Shown here: positions 53,322 to 62,014 of the stretch, piece after piece
How positions within the stretch are numbered: the stretch's first letter is position 1
Layout of the letters: the number at the start of each line of letters is the position of its first letter
From: CAYQTO01 sp964420455
GTDB lineage: Bacteria > Sumerlaeota > Sumerlaeia > SLMS01
Direction: 5' to 3'
Assembly (NCBI GenBank): GCA_964420455.1
Contig: CAYQTO010000002.1
Location: forward strand, 14,745-78,744
DNA: 64,000 bases
Position numbers and translations under genes: made by a program
The notes under the pieces: model-generated
What the model was told of the DNA's origin: nothing
The model's input: the letters and a program-made list of their open reading frames with translations, nothing else
Database searches by the model: none

Positions 53322-54592
53322 CCCCCGATCACGTCGCATCCCATCCGGTCGCGGACCACTGCGGGCACGGCGACGGTGCCGTCCGCCCGCTGGTCGTTCT
53401 CCAGCAGCGTGATCAGCAATCGCGGGAGGGCGAGGCCGCTGCCGTTGAGCGTGTGACAGAACTCGGGCTTCGCGCCGACCGCCGGGCGGTAGCGGATGTT
53501 GGCGCGCCGGGCCTGGAAGCTGCCAAAGTTCGAGCAGCTCGACGCCTCGAGCCATGCCTCCATCCCCGGCGCCCAAATCTCGAGATCGATCTGCTTCCGG
53601 CCACAGAAACCGATCCCTTCCGTGGAAATCTCGACGACGCGGTAGGGAACCTCGAGCGCCTCCAGCAGGCCGCAGGCATGGCCGATCAGGTCCTCGTGAC
53701 GCCCGTCGCTTTCCTCCGGCCGGGTGATGTGAACCAGCTCGACCTTGTGGAACTGGTGCACGCGCGAGATGCCGCGATTCTCGCGACCCGCGCTGCCCGC
53801 CTCGCTGCGGAAGCACGGCGTGTGGCAGCAATACGCGATCGGCAACGCCTCCGGCTCGAGGATCTCGTCCGCGTGGAGGTTCGTCACCGGCACCTCCGCC
53901 GTTGGGATCAGGTGCAGGTCGAATCCGTCTATATGGTAAAGGTCCTCCTCGAACTTGGGCAACTGGCCCGTGCCGGTCATCGTCCGGCGGTTGACGAGGA
54001 AGGGGACATTGACCTCCGTATATCCGTTGCGGGCGACATGGGTGTCGAGCATCCAGCCGATGAGGGCGCGCTCGAGCCGGGCGCCCGCGCCCTTGAGCGC
54101 GTAAAAGCCCGATCCGGTGACCTTGGCGCCACGGGGCAGATCCAGAATCCCGAGCGCCTCGCCCAGTTCCCAGTGGGGCTTGGCGGGAAAGTTATGGCGG
54201 ACCGGTTCGCCCCAGGAACGCACAACCCGATTGGCGGTTTCCTCCGGGCCGATGGGCACCGACGCGTCCGGCACGTTGGGAATCCGCAGAAGCAGATCGC
54301 GGAGCGCCTCGTCCACACCCCGCGCCTTCGCGTCCAGCATGGCGATCTTCTCGCCGATCATCTTTGATTCGTCCTTCAACGCGTCGATCGGCTCGCCCGC
54401 CTTCGCCCGCTTTGGGATCTCCTTGCTGATCTCGTTGCGACGCGCCTTCAGGGATTCCACCTCCGCGAGGACCGTCCGCCGCTCGGCGTCGATCTCCAGA
54501 ACGCGATCCACCATCGACTCGTCATCGCCACGGGCCGTCAGGCCGGCGCGAACGATTTCGGGCTCTTCTCGAAACAGGCGAATGTCCAGCAT
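53318..54592 (-). CDS. serS: Seryl-tRNA synthetase
   Basis: A 424-residue class II synthetase that charges tRNA-Ser (and tRNA-Sec) with serine in the cytosol. The N-terminal coiled-coil arm (VDRVLEIDAERRTVLAEVESLKARRNEISKEI) precedes the catalytic core with motif 2 FRSEAGSAGRENRGISRVHQF and motif 3 GSGLALPRLLITLLEN. Start at 54592 (MLDIRLFREEPEIV) with GGAGG upstream; the longer frame has no family sequence. Its stop overlaps the start of the GT-C gene. A near-octamer GTCTATAT lies at 53928. Confidence 0.97.
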   Translation of the reverse strand: MLDIRLFREEPEIVRAGLTARGDDESMVDRVLEIDAERRTVLAEVESLKARRNEISKEIPKRAKAGEPIDALKDESKMIGEKIAMLDAKARGVDEALRDLLLRIPNVPDASVPIGPEETANRVVRSWGEPVRHNFPAKPHWELGEALGILDLPRGAKVTGSGFYALKGAGARLERALIGWMLDTHVARNGYTEVNVPFLVNRRTMTGTGQLPKFEEDLYHIDGFDLHLIPTAEVPVTNLHADEILEPEALPIAYCCHTPCFRSEAGSAGRENRGISRVHQFHKVELVHITRPEESDGRHEDLIGHACGLLEALEVPYRVVEISTEGIGFCGRKQIDLEIWAPGMEAWLEASSCSNFGSFQARRANIRYRPAVGAKPEFCHTLNGSGLALPRLLITLLENDQRADGTVAVPAVVRDRMGCDVIGG

Positions 54593-54741
54593 CGCGGTCG
54601 CTTTCCTCCGCAGGTTCAGGGGATCGCAATGGGGCGAAACGCCTGTCGGGGCGTCAAGCGCGGTTCCCCATGGCTGGCCCGCCGCTTGCCAAATGTTCCG
54701 GCGGCAGCCCCCCTCCACAGCCCCCTCGGGAAGTCCTCCAG

Positions 54742-56196
54742 ATGCCCATACGCGCCAGCGCCCTCGCTCTTCTCGCCGCCACGCCGGTCCTGACGCCCGC
54801 CGGGGTGCACCCCATCCGCGGCGAGATGATCGCCTTAATCCAACAGAGCGATGCCCCCGTTTCCGCGGACTTTCGCGAACGCCACCTGCCAGGTCTCGAG
54901 TCCCTTGCGACCGAACTCGGCAGCCCCCTCCGCGTCGTTGATGTCACCGACGCCGGCGCACCCGCGGAGGTCGCCCTGACGCCCCTCATCGTGTTTCAGA
55001 ATCACAAGGGCCGGTCGATTTTTCAGGGGCGTTATGCAGACATGGGCAAGGTGCGCCACTTTGTCCGCACATCGCGCTTCGTCCCCCAGGGCGAGGGTGG
55101 CCTCGTCAAGGATGCCATTCCCGTGGCGGCGATGGGGCGCGCCCGGGTCGGCGCCCCGATCAAGATCACCCCCCTCGCGGACATGGCCGATCCGGCCTTC
55201 GATTTTGGGGCCTTCGAGCAGCAGGCCCATGCCGCCGTCCGCTCCGCCTTCGAGACGATGACCGTCCACCCCGAGGCCCGCTTCGGCCGCTCCGACCGAC
55301 TCTTCTACATGGACTTCTACCCCTACGCGGCGGAGGGCGGCAACCTCGCCATCCTCATGGCCTTCTATAGCCAGTTCGACTGCGAGAATCCCGTCTATAC
55401 AGAGTACGGGGACGTGGTGTTTGGCCCGATGGGGGAGGGGGGCCGGCTCTTCGCCGAGGCGGCCCGAATGCTCGAGAGGGAAATGGATCGCCAGATTGCG
55501 ACGTCGACGATTGGCGACGGATTCGTCCCGGTCCCCAGCGATACCGCGATCGTTTCGTGGGAGTCCCTGGGGCTTGCCCTTCCCCCCGCCCCGGTCGTGG
55601 ACACCGCCAGCCTGCCGGACGGATTTACGCTCGGGCAGGATTGGCGAGTGCTCCCCGAGTCCGTCGAGGGGGCGCCGCTCCTCGCCTTTCGGTTCCCCCC
55701 TCCGTTGGACAACTACGTGGGCTCCGCCGGCCGGATCGAGGGGGGCCTCCGCCTTGGCCCCAACGCCAGCCTCGACGGCGCCACCGGCCACGTCGTCGTT
55801 CCTGTCGAGTCCCTCACCATGGGCGAGCCGGGACTTGATGCCACCGTCTATAAATCTATCAGTGCCGACGCCTATTCCACGGCCCGCTTCGACCTGGAGT
55901 CCGTCTCGGCAAAAACCCGAGGCCCCCTCGAGTTCGGTACCGCCCGGCCCTTCACCGGTCGTGGCACCTTTGCCATGAAGGGCATCGAGATTCCTTTGGA
56001 GCTCCATGCGGAGTTGACCCCGACGGTGACCGAGGCCGGCACCGTGCGACTCCTCGCGACGGCCACCTTCTCGATCCGGCTCCGCGAGGCGTTCGGCATC
56101 GAGGGCCCGCCGGGGCCGGCCCCGCTCAACGATACGGTCGAGTTCTTTCTCGTCTTCCCCCTCGAGGCAGCCAGCCCCGGAAAGATCGGCGGCTGA
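54742..56196 (+). CDS. Exported protein with thioredoxin-like N-terminus and YceI-like C-terminus
   Basis: A 484-residue protein with a short signal-like N-terminus (MPIRASALALLAATPVLTPAG). Residues about 25-115 alternate strands and helices with TPLIVFQNHKGRSIFQGRY, resembling a thioredoxin fold at its cis-Pro side but without CxxC. The last 170 residues resemble YceI, a beta-barrel that binds polyisoprenoid lipids: LDGATGHVVVPVESLTMGEP, ARFDLESVSAKT, FTGRGTFAMKGIEIPLELHAEL. The middle part (about 130-300) is unrecognised. Start chosen at the ATG at 54742. GTCTATAC at 55393 and a GTCTATAA near-match at 55846 lie inside. It ends 11 bases from the convergent phage-type block. Confidence 0.68.
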   Translation: MPIRASALALLAATPVLTPAGVHPIRGEMIALIQQSDAPVSADFRERHLPGLESLATELGSPLRVVDVTDAGAPAEVALTPLIVFQNHKGRSIFQGRYADMGKVRHFVRTSRFVPQGEGGLVKDAIPVAAMGRARVGAPIKITPLADMADPAFDFGAFEQQAHAAVRSAFETMTVHPEARFGRSDRLFYMDFYPYAAEGGNLAILMAFYSQFDCENPVYTEYGDVVFGPMGEGGRLFAEAARMLEREMDRQIATSTIGDGFVPVPSDTAIVSWESLGLALPPAPVVDTASLPDGFTLGQDWRVLPESVEGAPLLAFRFPPPLDNYVGSAGRIEGGLRLGPNASLDGATGHVVVPVESLTMGEPGLDATVYKSISADAYSTARFDLESVSAKTRGPLEFGTARPFTGRGTFAMKGIEIPLELHAELTPTVTEAGTVRLLATATFSIRLREAFGIEGPPGPAPLNDTVEFFLVFPLEAASPGKIGG

Positions 56197-56207
56197 CCGC
56201 CCGGCTC

Positions 56208-58877
56208 CTAGATGGGCGCATATCTCAGGAGCCTGACCCGGAGCCCCGGCGGATCCCAACGCACGGAACCGACGATCCCGATGCCATCCCGGCCGCTCTC
56301 CGGCTCGTGCACTCGCAGCACAACCCCGGGGGCAAGGCGCGCCCAGCGCGGGTCGAGCAACACCTCCCGCTCCGACGCCTCGGGGAGACGCCAGGCCGAA
56401 AGGAATTCCGCCAGGACCGCCGCCCCCTTCGCCAGCCAGCGCACCCGAACCTCCTCGCCCGCCTGCACGCGCCCATCCACGGTAACACTGTCCTGTTCGC
56501 GGACGATGCACCCGGGCCCCCGCAACAGCCACGCGGGACGGACGGTGACCGTATCGGCGAAGGCCACCTCCGACGGGGGAACCTCCCAGGCAAGGGAAGG
56601 GTCCGGAGGAAGGGCGAGTCCGAGAAGGCGCCAGGCACCTTCCGTATAGACAAGGCCGAGGGCCGTTTCTCCCAGCAGGCGTCCGAGGACACCGGCGACC
56701 TCCTCCGGCCCCGCAATAACCGCCCGAACGCCAAGCCCCAGCGCCTCCGCCACGCTCGCGGTGTCGTCCTCCGCCCCCGAATCCCACGCCTCCGCGGGGA
56801 CGTTGGCGAACGCCCTGTCGCGCGCAAGCACCCCCGCCACGCGTGCGGGATTCGCATTGCCGTCGGAGTCTGTCAGCCGCCCCCGGGCGCGCACCAGCAG
56901 CCGGGGCTCCGGTCGGACGCTTGTCACCGGAAAGGCCACAAACTGGATTCGCACCTGGCGCACGATGACGTCAAAGAGCGGATCGGTGGGAGCGTCGAGC
57001 AGCTCCATTTCGAGCTTGAAAGGGACTTCCGCATCCTCGAACAGATTCCATCCGAGGGCCGCCTCGACAAACGGAACGAGGTCCATCTCGACCGGATGGA
57101 AAACCGGTGCGAAGGGCATGTCGACGGTGACGGGGATGTCCTCGGCCGGGCGCGCCGACTGGCCCCCGGAAGGGACGAGATCGACGTCGAGCCAGGCCTC
57201 GCGCACGCCCACGGTACCGCCCTCGGGAAAGGCAAGCGTATAGACAACATCTGCAGCGAACGGGTCGACCGGTGATGCTTCCAGACCGGCCGTGCCCGCG
57301 AATGCCGGCGGCAGCACGACACAGGTCGTCGCGATGGGGCCGCTGGTGTCCTTGATGGCAAGTTCGGCCGCCGCGGGCGTGGCGCCAAGGTTCTCGACGT
57401 GGACACAAAAGGCGAGGTGGCCCGCATACCGGTCCGTGGACGTGCCCTGCCGCTGCAGGCAAAAGCGGAGCGTGGCAGGCGAGGCCGTGTTTGCCTGCGC
57501 CGCTTCCTGGAGATGGCCATCAATGGCGGCGACGGGGTATGTCCATGGTCCGTCGCCGTCGACGCGATCAAAGCCGCATCGGATGGTTTCGACGGGCGCG
57601 TCACCCGATCCCTTTGCCGGGATCGCTGCGACTCCCTCCATTGGATGCCTCCGGATCACAGCGCCCGCTCCGTACTCCTGCTCGATTGTCACGGGGTCGC
57701 GGGTAACCCGCACGCGGAGCCTCGTCTGCTCGGTCCATCCTGGCGGGGTCGTAAAGTCGAAGCAGAGCGCCAGGCCGGTAATGCGATCAAAGCGCCGTGG
57801 GTTGTCTCCGGCCGGCAGGGTGGCAACGGCCGACAGGCGGCTAGCGGATGCGGTAAGAACCGCCCCGCAGGTTCCCGCCACGGCGAAGAAGGCGAATCCC
57901 GGATTCAGCGCCGAGGAGTCGCCCTGAGGTGCCCACGCCAGCCTCGTTTCCATGGTCGTATAGACGACCGGCGAGAGAGCGTGGCGAGCGACGAGCGGGA
58001 GGGCTTCGCGGCCATGGAGGGTTGCCACGCGGCCGCCCAGATCGCGTTCTTCCGATACGCCGCCGGTGACCGGGGTGCCATCCGCCGTCAATGACAGGAG
58101 ATCGATCGGGTGGTCGGCCAGGCACCATTCGAGCGGTACCGGTGGCCAGAGGACGACCCGCGAGCCGGCCTCGTGCGTGCGTGCCGTCGGCCGGCCGAGG
58201 GGAGCGGCGAGGGTCCCAAGGATCCGGCCGTCGGAACTTGTGGCCGTATAGACGATGACCTCGTCCGCGACCTGAAGGCGACCTCCCTCCGGCCATGGCA
58301 CCGGCCGATCGAGCACCGCAAACGCGTCATCCGGGGCCAAAGGTTCGGCAAGGCGGGCGGTGATGGAGGGAAAGAGCGGTGGCGCAGCGTACTCGTCCTC
58401 GCCGAAGACCTGCGGCAGCCACGTCGCGTTGGCCAACCGGCGTTCGGGGAGGAGTGCCCGCGCCTCGCGGCAGAGGGGCAGACCGACGCCCGGCAGGCCG
58501 CGGGACCCCTGCAGGCGGAGCACCCCATCAGAGGCGACGGCTTCCTCGAGCGAGCCATCATGGAGAACGGCGCCATCGGCGGTTTTCAGCCGCATTCTGA
58601 TCGGGTCGACGCCCGTCCGCGAGGTATCCAGCAACCCCCGCGCGGCGCCCGTTGACAGGTCGACCGTAACGTGAGCACCAGACGTATAGACAAAGTGCGG
58701 CCGTATTCCCGCATCGATGCGGATCTCCGCCTGAAAGGCCGCCTTTCCCTGGACGATGGTGTCCTCGAAGGTTGACACACCGGTGGGGGCTGTCACCTCC
58801 AGTCGGAAGCGCGGGAGGTCGCCCCCGGCGGCGTGGAAGCCCTCGAGGGATTCGAGTTGCTGATCGAGGCGTGTCAT
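56208..58877 (-). CDS. Large phage-type structural protein, tail-hub-like
   Basis: An 889-residue protein, last gene of the phage-type block. Residues about 207-245 (ADEVIVYTATSSDGRILGTL, then GRPTARTHEAGSRVV) match a segment common in phage tail and baseplate proteins, where it reads roughly GExIxYTGxxGNxL...RGxxGTxAxxHxAGxxV. The following PLEWCLADHPIDLL and the C-terminal beta-rich part (LDPRWARLAPGVVLRVHEPES) also fit a hub or baseplate protein. No enzymatic motif is seen. Its start overlaps the stop of the preceding gene (ATGA at 58874). It contains five GTATAGAC copies (56644, 57238, 57958, 58246, 58684), all as Val-Tyr-Thr. The precise structural role is inferred. Confidence 0.65.
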   Translation of the reverse strand: MTRLDQQLESLEGFHAAGGDLPRFRLEVTAPTGVSTFEDTIVQGKAAFQAEIRIDAGIRPHFVYTSGAHVTVDLSTGAARGLLDTSRTGVDPIRMRLKTADGAVLHDGSLEEAVASDGVLRLQGSRGLPGVGLPLCREARALLPERRLANATWLPQVFGEDEYAAPPLFPSITARLAEPLAPDDAFAVLDRPVPWPEGGRLQVADEVIVYTATSSDGRILGTLAAPLGRPTARTHEAGSRVVLWPPVPLEWCLADHPIDLLSLTADGTPVTGGVSEERDLGGRVATLHGREALPLVARHALSPVVYTTMETRLAWAPQGDSSALNPGFAFFAVAGTCGAVLTASASRLSAVATLPAGDNPRRFDRITGLALCFDFTTPPGWTEQTRLRVRVTRDPVTIEQEYGAGAVIRRHPMEGVAAIPAKGSGDAPVETIRCGFDRVDGDGPWTYPVAAIDGHLQEAAQANTASPATLRFCLQRQGTSTDRYAGHLAFCVHVENLGATPAAAELAIKDTSGPIATTCVVLPPAFAGTAGLEASPVDPFAADVVYTLAFPEGGTVGVREAWLDVDLVPSGGQSARPAEDIPVTVDMPFAPVFHPVEMDLVPFVEAALGWNLFEDAEVPFKLEMELLDAPTDPLFDVIVRQVRIQFVAFPVTSVRPEPRLLVRARGRLTDSDGNANPARVAGVLARDRAFANVPAEAWDSGAEDDTASVAEALGLGVRAVIAGPEEVAGVLGRLLGETALGLVYTEGAWRLLGLALPPDPSLAWEVPPSEVAFADTVTVRPAWLLRGPGCIVREQDSVTVDGRVQAGEEVRVRWLAKGAAVLAEFLSAWRLPEASEREVLLDPRWARLAPGVVLRVHEPESGRDGIGIVGSVRWDPPGLRVRLLRYAPI

Positions 58878-59845
58878 TCAAGACCTCCGGCCGAGAAGGG
58901 ATCGAGGGCCGCCGCGCGTGGGCCTTCACCCTCCAGGACAAGCTCCAGGGTACCTTCCACCCCCTCCTGCATCTCCATGCGCGTGCGGAGGAGGGACCAC
59001 GGGCGCCGGTCCGGGCCGGAGAGAAGATACCGGCCGGGCGGATTCGTGGGATTGGTTACTTCCTCCAGGAGCGTCCCGTCACCCGGCGTGACGGTCATGC
59101 GGACCAGGACAGACAGCTGCTCGTCCCCCTCTGTATAGACACGGATGGTTCGATCCTGCATGTTGATCCGCTGCCGGCTGCCGAGGCATGCCCCCACCTT
59201 CAGCTGGCTCCACGCGTCCAGGGTGAGCAGGCTGCTGGCGGACCAGAGCGACCAGCCGGCATCGAGCCGTTGGGGGAGCGGCTCCTCCAGGACGACGGTT
59301 GGCTGGAGTGCGAGAACCCGGGCGACGTCCACGACGCCATCGCCCCCGGAGACAAGCGCGTGAAAGCCGGGCTCCCAGGGCCCGGGCTGGAGGACGACCG
59401 CCCCGAGATCCGTTCTCCCTGCGGAGACGAAACCTCCGGAGTCGGCAACGGGGGCAAGGTTTCGCAGGATGCGGAGAGGGTTGGCCGGAGCGAGAGGGGC
59501 CGACTCGGTCACCACCTGCCGCCAGGAAATGTCGCCGGGGCCGGGTGCCCCCGCACCAATCGTATAGACGGGGTCGGACTCCAGGATCGCCCGCAGGTGC
59601 TCAACCACGGCCGGGATGGCGTCGGGACCGGCGCCAAGGCGCCGGGTGGGCCACGAGTCCGGCAGCCGCACGTCCAACTGCCAGGTGGCCGTGCCGTCGG
59701 CGGTGAGGGCCGCAAGGGTGACATCTATCGAGGGGCGGCCACCCCGGAGGTAACGGGGAGACTCCCCGCTCGTGGCCGATGCCTGCCATGGTCCGTCCTG
59801 CAAGAGCGCCACGAGCTGCTGCTGGCGTTGGGAAATGCTGGGCAT
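58874..59845 (-). CDS. Phage-block protein of unknown function
   Basis: A 323-residue soluble protein between the gp36-like and hub-like genes. It starts at 59845 (MPSISQRQQQLVALLQDG) with AAGGAG upstream. The N-terminal half is beta-rich (PSIDVTLAALTADGTATWQLDV), the middle has VLALQPTVVLEEPLPQ, and the C-terminus is strongly beta (TLELVLEGEGP). I do not recognise it; by position it may be a head-tail connector or tail component. Translation is coupled to the 889-residue gene. GTATAGAC at 59133 and 59562. Confidence 0.6.
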   Translation of the reverse strand: MPSISQRQQQLVALLQDGPWQASATSGESPRYLRGGRPSIDVTLAALTADGTATWQLDVRLPDSWPTRRLGAGPDAIPAVVEHLRAILESDPVYTIGAGAPGPGDISWRQVVTESAPLAPANPLRILRNLAPVADSGGFVSAGRTDLGAVVLQPGPWEPGFHALVSGGDGVVDVARVLALQPTVVLEEPLPQRLDAGWSLWSASSLLTLDAWSQLKVGACLGSRQRINMQDRTIRVYTEGDEQLSVLVRMTVTPGDGTLLEEVTNPTNPPGRYLLSGPDRRPWSLLRTRMEMQEGVEGTLELVLEGEGPRAAALDPFSAGGLE

Positions 59846-59859
59846 GGGGGTCTCCTTGG

Positions 59860-60267
59860 TCAGTAGCCATCGAGGTTGTCGGGGGTGTGGAGGGGTGGGC
59901 GGGTTTCCGTGCCGTGTATGCGCGGAGCGTGGGGAAAGTCATGGGGGCGTCGGCGGCCGAGTCTGATATCGAGCAGGAGGCGACGGGCGCGGTCGGTGCG
60001 CTCCCGCCAGGCGGGGGGAAGGGTATTGGGGCGCCGCTCGAAGAGAGCTCTGACGGCGAGGGTGGTGGCGATGTCGGCCAGCTCGCCGGCGAGGGGCGGT
60101 TCAACGGAAAGACCGCCGATGGCCGCCTCGGCGATGACGTGGCGCTCGGCGGCGCCGGCGGCTTCCTCGAGAACGCCCGGGTCCGGCACCCCGTCTCCAT
60201 CGTCGTCCGCGAGGGCGATCGCGGTCGGCGCGTCGAGTACGAGGAGGATTCGACTTGTGAGGGTCAT
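59860..60267 (-). CDS. Phage gp36-like protein (DUF1320 type)
   Basis: A 135-residue protein starting at 60267 (MTLTSRILLVLDAPTAIALADDDGDGVPDPGVLEEAAGAAERHV). The order of a short N-terminal strand, a helix with D-x-x-G-x-x-D, a second helix ending in a small beta turn, and a C-terminal Arg-rich helix matches Mu gp36-type (DUF1320) head-completion proteins, which follow the capsid gene in Mu-like phages. The position directly after the capsid gene supports this. No other function is suggested. Confidence 0.62.
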   Translation of the reverse strand: MTLTSRILLVLDAPTAIALADDDGDGVPDPGVLEEAAGAAERHVIAEAAIGGLSVEPPLAGELADIATTLAVRALFERRPNTLPPAWRERTDRARRLLLDIRLGRRRPHDFPHAPRIHGTETRPPLHTPDNLDGY

Positions 60268-60333
60268 GTTTCGGTTCCTGGTTGGGGGTCGGGATCCCGA
60301 CGGCGTGTCACCGGGACCCCGTGGAGAGAGTGC

Positions 60334-61275
60334 TCAGCTGATGGCGTTGCGGAGGAGGAAGGCGGCGCCGGGAGCGACGATCTTCTGGTCGTAATACTTC
60401 TGGACGCGGATCATGGTGGCCTTGCGTCGTTCCTCGCGCCAGGTCTGGACGCTGGTGCCGCGGCTCGATCCGGGGGCCTGGGCCCATGTGAAGGTCAGGG
60501 CGGCACTGATGGTCTTGAGGCCCGGGCGGGGAGGGACATGGAGCAGCAGTGCGTCCTTTCCCCAGACCGGCTCGATGGCGGGAGCCTGACCCCGAGGGGC
60601 CGTATTGCGGACGGCCCGGGCCACGATGACCCGCTCCACATCGAACAGGTCCGCGAGCACCTTCTCCCCCGGCATCCCGCTGTTGGTGTACTTCACCCGC
60701 TCCGTCACCGTGGGGTGATACCGGACGGCTGTATAGACGCCGTAGGGAAGGACCAGGGTGTTTGGGACATGCTGGATGGCGGAGAGGATGGCGCCGCGGG
60801 CGTCCTCGATGTCGCCGATCGGGTCGCCATCGGTGTCATCGTCCCAGGGTGCCGTGGCCGAGAGATCGTTGGAGGGAATGGTGGCGGCGTCGCGGAGACG
60901 GGAGGCGAGGGAGACCTCGGCGTTGAGGAGGATCCGGGCGGTGAGGAATTCGGTGCGGTCGATCTCGGGCTGGAGGGGCGAGTCGGCGTTGTCCCGCTCC
61001 TCGTCGGGGATCGCGGCGACGAGGGCGTGGTCGTCGCAGTAGTAGGAGTCGTGGCTGAGGGCGAAGTCGATCTCGCTGGCCTCGGCGCCGGGTGCACGGC
61101 CGTCGGGCATCGTTCGGAGGACTTCCCGTTCGGCGTCGTAGATGAAGTAGCGGTCGCTCTGGTGACGGACGGCGACGGCGGGAGCGACCTCGGGGGCGAT
61201 GAAGCCGGGCTGTCTATACGCAACGCTCAGGTTCGTGAGGGTGACGTCGTGGTGGACGGTGGACACGTCGGGCAT
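60334..61275 (-). CDS. Phage major capsid protein
   Basis: A 313-residue protein that by order and content is the shell protein of a tailed-phage-type capsid. Typical stretches: TNLSVAYRQPGFIAPEVAPAVAV with RYFIYDAE near the N-terminus, an acidic segment with AEASEIDFALSHDSYYCDDHALVAAIPDEE, PLQPEIDRTEFLTARILLNAEVSLASRLRD, and the C-terminal TSVQTWREERRKATMIRVQKYYD with an Arg-rich helix. Start at 61275 with AAGGAG upstream. It follows the decoration and protease genes in head-gene order. GTATAGAC at 60731 encodes Val-Tyr-Thr; GTCTATAC at 61212 encodes Ala-Tyr-Arg-Gln with AGA. Confidence 0.8.
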   Translation of the reverse strand: MPDVSTVHHDVTLTNLSVAYRQPGFIAPEVAPAVAVRHQSDRYFIYDAEREVLRTMPDGRAPGAEASEIDFALSHDSYYCDDHALVAAIPDEERDNADSPLQPEIDRTEFLTARILLNAEVSLASRLRDAATIPSNDLSATAPWDDDTDGDPIGDIEDARGAILSAIQHVPNTLVLPYGVYTAVRYHPTVTERVKYTNSGMPGEKVLADLFDVERVIVARAVRNTAPRGQAPAIEPVWGKDALLLHVPPRPGLKTISAALTFTWAQAPGSSRGTSVQTWREERRKATMIRVQKYYDQKIVAPGAAFLLRNAIS

Positions 61276-61301
61276 GGTGATTCTCCTTGGGGGGTGGTTG
61301 G

Positions 61302-61994
61302 TCAGGCGCGGGGGAGGAGGAGGACGTCGAGCAGGTCGCCGGCCGCCGTCGCGGGGGTTTCGGCGACGCCGATCTCGCGGCCGATTTCGTCGAGGTTGGC
61401 AATGGAGGCGGTATCCGCGGAGACGGCCATGGAGCCGCCGTTGCCGGCGGCGATGGTGACATCGACGAGGGCGGCGAGGGCCGCGTCGCCCTCCACGAGG
61501 GAGACCAGTTGGGCGGCGGTCACCACGATGCCATTGCCGTCGTTGGGTGGTGTCACTCGGAGGGTGGCGCCGGCGAGGGACCAGGCGAAGTCGCCCGCCT
61601 GGCCACCGTCGACGATCTCAACGGACAAGCCGGCGGCGGCGATGTCGCGACGCTTCCATCGCCATTCAAGGGCGTTCTCGTTGAGGAGGCTGCCGGTGTG
61701 AAAGCGGGGGAGCGGCGCTTCGCGGACGCGGCCTTCGTTGTCGGCGAGGGCGACCGCGGCGCCGTTGGGGATCGGGCCTGCGGCGGTGACTGTGGCAATG
61801 CCCAGGCGACGGACGGCGACAAAGCGGCCCTCGCGCGGCTGGCGGTGAACGGTCACGCCCAGAACACCGCCGGCGGAAGCACCGGCGGGCAACTGACAGT
61901 CGTCGAGAGCGGGGCCGCGTACGACCACGCGGGCCCCCTCGATCCCGTTTGCCTCCGCCACGCGGTAGGCCTTGTCCAGCACGTAATGCGACAT
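61302..61994 (-). CDS. Phage head decoration/stabilisation protein (DUF2190-like)
   Basis: A 230-residue protein between protease and capsid genes. The segment VAVRRLGIATVTAAGPIPNGAAVALADNEGRV has the beta-rich pattern of DUF2190-type capsid decoration proteins (a G-x-A-x-V-x-x-G-x-x-x-x-G-x-x-V run). The rest (SLEWRWKRRDI, then a repeat-rich Gly/Ala C-terminus) is unusually long for the family and may be an additional domain. Start at 61994 with AAAGGAA. It would sit on the outside of the capsid; role inferred from order and motif. Confidence 0.65.
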   Translation of the reverse strand: MSHYVLDKAYRVAEANGIEGARVVVRGPALDDCQLPAGASAGGVLGVTVHRQPREGRFVAVRRLGIATVTAAGPIPNGAAVALADNEGRVREAPLPRFHTGSLLNENALEWRWKRRDIAAAGLSVEIVDGGQAGDFAWSLAGATLRVTPPNDGNGIVVTAAQLVSLVEGDAALAALVDVTIAAGNGGSMAVSADTASIANLDEIGREIGVAETPATAAGDLLDVLLLPRA

Positions 61995-62014
61995 GGTTCG
62001 GTTCCTTTCGGTTG

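Noticed and set aside
51009..53456. An 815-residue plus-strand open frame over pcm and the GT-C gene
   Set aside because: Both underlying genes are clear; the frame has Arg/Pro/His-rich shadow composition.
59779..61701. A 640-residue plus-strand open frame opposite capsid genes
   Set aside because: Gly/Asp/Val-rich antisense shadow; the minus-strand head genes have good start sites and motif support.
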